A DNA stretch of 23,819 nucleotides from Paulinella micropora (taxonomy: Eukaryota; Cercozoa; Imbricatea; Euglyphida). The notes under the pieces were generated by a model. The model did not search any database and was not told where the DNA came from. It was given only the letters and a program-made list of their open reading frames with translations. The position numbers and the translations under genes were made by a program. Positions 20,518 through 23,819 of this stretch are shown one piece after another; the first letter of the stretch is position 1; the number at the start of each line of letters is the position of its first letter. Where the stretch lies: NCBI GenBank assembly GCA_009731375.1, contig BJOX01000198.1, positions 754,367 through 778,185 of the forward strand, in the 5' to 3' direction.

Positions 20518-20652
20518 GTGCTTCTCTGCCAATGGATGATGCAAATCTGCACATGCGCCTCCATCGTCTCACCCGTGAGGGGAGTACGAAGAATTGACGA
20601 TAGGCTCTAATGACACCCCCGCAAGGGCAGTTCCAACACTTCCAGACGGACC
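20518..20652 (-). mobile_element. tRNA-derived SINE, copy 4 (cut by gap)
   Basis: Tail-proximal part of the element, with TGCCAATGGATGATGCAAAT differences, ending at the gap 20653-20893. Confidence 0.75.
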
Positions 20653-20969
20653 NNNNNNNNNNNNNNNNNNNNNNNNNNNNNNNNNNNNNNNNNNNNNNNN
20701 NNNNNNNNNNNNNNNNNNNNNNNNNNNNNNNNNNNNNNNNNNNNNNNNNNNNNNNNNNNNNNNNNNNNNNNNNNNNNNNNNNNNNNNNNNNNNNNNNNNN
20801 NNNNNNNNNNNNNNNNNNNNNNNNNNNNNNNNNNNNNNNNNNNNNNNNNNNNNNNNNNNNNNNNNNNNNNNNNNNNNNNNNNNNNNNNNNNNNGTGACGG
20901 CATAGAACATTACTCTAGGAGCTTTATACCAATCAGCCCATGGAAAGGACCGATGGCCTATGTACTCCC

Positions 20970-20971
<2 letters not shown>

Positions 20972-21017
<46 letters not shown>

Positions 21018-21021
21018 TAAC

Positions 21022-21113
<92 letters not shown>

Positions 21114-21168
21114 GATGATGATGATGATGATGATGATAATAATAATAATAATAATAATAATGATAATA
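20972..21168. repeat. (TAA)n, (GAT)n, (TAA)n
   Basis: TAA repeats with TAACAA interruptions, a central (GAT)n block near 21079-21136, then TAA again. Confidence 0.95.
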
Positions 21169-21253
21169 GTGCTTCTCTGTCAATGGCTGATGCATTTCTG
21201 CACATGCGCCTCCATCGTCTCACCCGTGAGGGGAGTACGAAGAATTGACGATA
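21169..21253 (-). mobile_element. tRNA-derived SINE, copy 5 (cut by gap)
   Basis: The first 85 nt from the tail side, up to AAGAATTGACGATA, then gap 21254-21439. Confidence 0.7.
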
Positions 21254-21532
21254 NNNNNNNNNNNNNNNNNNNNNNNNNNNNNNNNNNNNNNNNNNNNNNN
21301 NNNNNNNNNNNNNNNNNNNNNNNNNNNNNNNNNNNNNNNNNNNNNNNNNNNNNNNNNNNNNNNNNNNNNNNNNNNNNNNNNNNNNNNNNNNNNNNNNNNN
21401 NNNNNNNNNNNNNNNNNNNNNNNNNNNNNNNNNNNNNNNAATAATAATAATAATAATGATAATAATGATAATAATGATAATAATGATGATGGTGGTGATG
21501 ATGATGATGATGATAATAATAATAATAATAAC

Positions 21533-21581
<49 letters not shown>

Positions 21582-21849
21582 GTGCTTCTCTGTCAATGGC
21601 TAATGCATTTCTGCACATGCGCCTCCATCGTCTCACCCGTGAGGGGAGTACGAAGAATTGACGATAAGCTCTAATGACACCCCCGCAAGGGCAGTTCCAA
21701 CACTTCCAGACGGGCCGGTATGTTCAATGAAAATACTGGTCCAGAAATAGACCGGTATGTTCAATGAAAATACTGGTGGCACCGACGGGAATCGAACTGG
21801 CGACAGGGCCCAGATGGTAGAACTTGACCACTGGGCTATCACGGTGTCC
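21582..21849 (-). mobile_element. tRNA-derived SINE, copy 6 (internal duplication)
   Basis: Full-length, almost identical to copy 2 and with the same internal duplication (second CCGGTATGTTCAATGAAAAT). Same minus orientation as all other copies, again flanked by (TAA)n on both sides. Confidence 0.8.
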
Positions 21850-21907
<58 letters not shown>

Positions 21908-22180
21908 GGAGGAGGAGAAGGAGGAGGAGGAGGAGGAGGAGGAAGAGAAGGAGGAGGAAGAGAAGAAAAAGAAAAAGAAGAAGAAGAAGAAGAAGAAGAA
22001 GAAGAAGAAGAAGAAGAAGAAGAAGAAGAAGAGGAATAAGAATAAGAATAGGAATAAGAATAAGAATAAGAATAAGAATAAGAATAAGAATAAGAATAAG
22101 AATAAGAATAAGAATAAGAAGAAGAATAAGAAGAAGAAGAAGAAGAAGAATGAGAATGAGAATGAGAATGAGAATGAGAA
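21850..22180. repeat. (TAA)n, (GGA)n, (GAA)n, (AAGAAT)n, (GAGAAT)n
   Basis: A chain of related arrays, each differing from its neighbour by one or two substitutions per unit. Confidence 0.95.
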
Positions 22181-22845
22181 TAAGGGTAAGAGTAAGAGTA
22201 AGAGTAAGAGTAAGAGTAAGAGTAAGAGTAAGAGTAAGAGTAAGAGTAAGAGTAAGAGAGTAAGAGTCAGAGAGTCAGAGTCAGAGTCAGAGTAAGAGTA
22301 AGAATAAGAGTAAGAGTAAGAGTAAGAGTCAGAGTCAGAGTCATCAGAATAAGGGTAAGAGTAAGAGTAAGAGTAAGAGTAAGAGTAAGAGTAAGAGTAA
22401 GAGTAAGAGTAAGAGTAAGAGAGTAAGAGTCAGAGAGTCAGAGTCAGAGTCAGAGTAAGAGTAAGAATAAGAGTAAGAGTAAGAGTAAGAGTCAGAGTCA
22501 GAGTCATCAGAATAAGGGTAAGAGTAAGAGTAAGAGTAAGAGTAAGAGTAAGAGTAAGAGTAAGAGTAAGAGTAAGAGTAAGAGAGTAAGAGTCAGAGAG
22601 TCAGAGTCAGAGTCAGAGTAAGAGTAAGAATAAGAGTAAGAGTAAGAGTAAGAGTCAGAGTCAGAGTCAGAGTCAGAGTCAGAGTCAGAGTCAGAGTCAG
22701 AGTCAGAGTCAGAGTCAGAGTCAGAGTCAGAGTCAGAGTCAGAGTCAGAGTCAGAGTAAGAGTAAGAGTAAGAGTAAGAGTAAGAGTAAGAGTAAGAGTA
22801 AGAATAAGAATACGAATAAGAATAAGAATAAGAATAAGCTAAAAA
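22181..22845. repeat. Hexanucleotide (GAGTAA/GAGTCA)n with higher-order repeats
   Basis: TAAGGGTAAGAG landmarks at 22181, 22350 and 22513 mark a higher-order unit of about 163-169 bp. Within it runs of AGTAAG, GTCAGA and AGTAAGAATAAG keep the same order. The last unit ends in about 100 bp of pure (GTCAGA)n, then AGTAAG and AATAAG. Confidence 0.9.
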
Positions 22846-23262
22846 AGAGCTCGTGACAAGCTTGCAAAAACACAAAGAATCAGCCTCTAAGCCCCTCTGG
22901 CACAACTCTTAGAGCCTTGTAGCATTCTCAGCCATTCATTTTGGCATTATTTTGCCAAAATCTTCGTAAATCTCTTTTCCCACTGGTTCACTACCTAAGC
23001 ACGACCCGAGGTTGTGAAAACCAAAAAAATCCCCCTTTCCACAGTCGACAGGGTACGTTCAATGGCAGAAGTTGACCGGCATAAACCCTGGCATAACTGT
23101 TAGGCCTGGAGCATTCTCAGCAATTCCTTTTGGTGCCTGCTAATCCGCGTGTACGTACAATTGCAGGGCTGCGGTTCCCTGGGGTAGGGCCCCCCGGACC
23201 CCCCCTTCACCATCGACAGGGTACGCGATTGCCGGAGGTATCGGCAAGTAGTCCCAAAAAAA
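22846..23262. repeat. Unclassified sequence with a diverged ~180-bp duplication
   Basis: Blocks from about 22898 and 23090 share, in the same order, CTGGCA, GAGCATTCTCAG-like, GGCA/GGTG and CGACAGGGTACG motifs. No gene is seen. Confidence 0.5.
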
Positions 23263-23750
23263 CAAGGAATTTGGCATTCAGGACACTCCCCTAACGCAAT
23301 ATTTGCGTGAATTCAAAAAAATTATATCAGCATCCCTAGCACACAAACCATGATTTATTCCGACAGGGGTGCAGAAAATAGGCTGAAAAAAAGGGGGTGG
23401 GGGGGGGGTGTGTGTAAATTTTGGCATTCACGACACTCCCCTAACGCAAATATTTGCGTGAATTCCAAAAACATTATATCAGCATCAACATCCAACCAAT
23501 ATGAGCTCCCAACTCTTCCTGGTTCACACAAAACATGATTTATTCCGACGGGGGTGCAGAAAATAGGCCTTTAAAATAAACAAGGAATTTGGCATTCAGG
23601 ACACTGCCCTAACGCAAATATTTGCGTGAATTGCAAAAAAATCATATCAGCATCAACATCGAGTCTGGGGCTAGCCACCCTGCAAATATGAGCTCCTAAC
23701 TCCTCCTGGTTCCCACAGACCATGATTGATTCCGACAGGGGTGCGGGAAT
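23263..23750. repeat. Three ~150-170-bp repeats with a 16-bp palindrome
   Basis: GGCATTCA starts at 23273, 23423 and 23591. Each is followed by ACGCAAATATTTGCGT (23444-23459 and 23612-23627; a 15-nt form at 23294-23308), then ATATCAGCATC, and a CATGATTTATTCCGAC-type end. Family unknown. Confidence 0.8.
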
Positions 23751-23819
23751 GCCGGGGGGGGGGGGGGGGGGGGAAAATTTCCTTTTTCCCCCCCCCCCCC
23801 CCCCCCCCCCCCCTGCGCG
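23751..23819. repeat. G homopolymer and C homopolymer at the window end
   Basis: A run of about 20 G, a short AAAATTTCCTTTTT, then a run of nearly 30 C. This may be a foldback or an assembly-edge artefact. Confidence 0.85.

Noticed and set aside
23350-23538. A 62-codon plus-strand frame
   Set aside because: It lies across two copies of the palindrome-bearing repeat and a G homopolymer; no domain or start context.

Overview
The window is eukaryotic nuclear DNA. It has spliced exons with GT-AG junctions, a non-LTR retrotransposon with an APE-type endonuclease, tRNA-derived SINEs with (TAA)n tails, and an extreme density of microsatellites. No bacterial operon or Shine-Dalgarno context is visible. 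The ORF1/ORF2 layout of the LINE suggests an animal or close relative; I cannot name the species. Several N runs (2825-2834, 11227-11301, 13915-13952, 16802-16811, 20653-20893, 21254-21439) are assembly gaps.

Layout. (1) 1-1835: a minus-strand LINE. ORF1 has a coiled coil, an RRM-like region and an FP-type C-terminal domain. It is followed by the N-terminal half of an ORF2 endonuclease domain that runs off the window. (2) 1836-3489: mostly TTC, TAATG, GAAA and TA microsatellites, with degenerate copies of a start exon near the end. (3) 3490-13258: the main gene, on the plus strand. It is hard to see because only about 10% of it codes. I read 14 short exons (57, 45, 57, 55, 62, 61, 100, 40, 57, 57, 94, 76, 187 and 78 nt, total 1026 nt) that join in frame into a 341-residue ankyrin-repeat protein. 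The protein has about six ANK units, a helical segment, and a low-complexity poly-Ser/poly-Gln, acidic-Ser tail. The 13 introns (66-1730 nt) are filled largely with (CT)n, (TA)n, (GATA)n, (TTC)n, (AAC)n and pentanucleotide arrays. (4) 13259-14690: 3' flank with a candidate polyadenylation signal. (5) 14690-22850: a gene-free field of microsatellites. It holds six copies of one SINE family, three identical 432-bp units at an exact 493-bp period, and a hexanucleotide array with higher-order structure. (6) 22850-23819: unclassified repeats with a conserved 16-bp palindrome, ending in G and C homopolymers.

The most interesting signal is how microsatellites relate to gene structure. Arrays begin at the splice donor itself and one intron is tandem repeat from donor to acceptor. 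Exon edges with their splice sites are locally duplicated around microsatellite blocks, in one case resembling a target-site duplication, in another as a decaying array of about 100-bp units. Triplet arrays also occur inside coding exon 13. All of this was read by eye and translated by hand; no database search was run.
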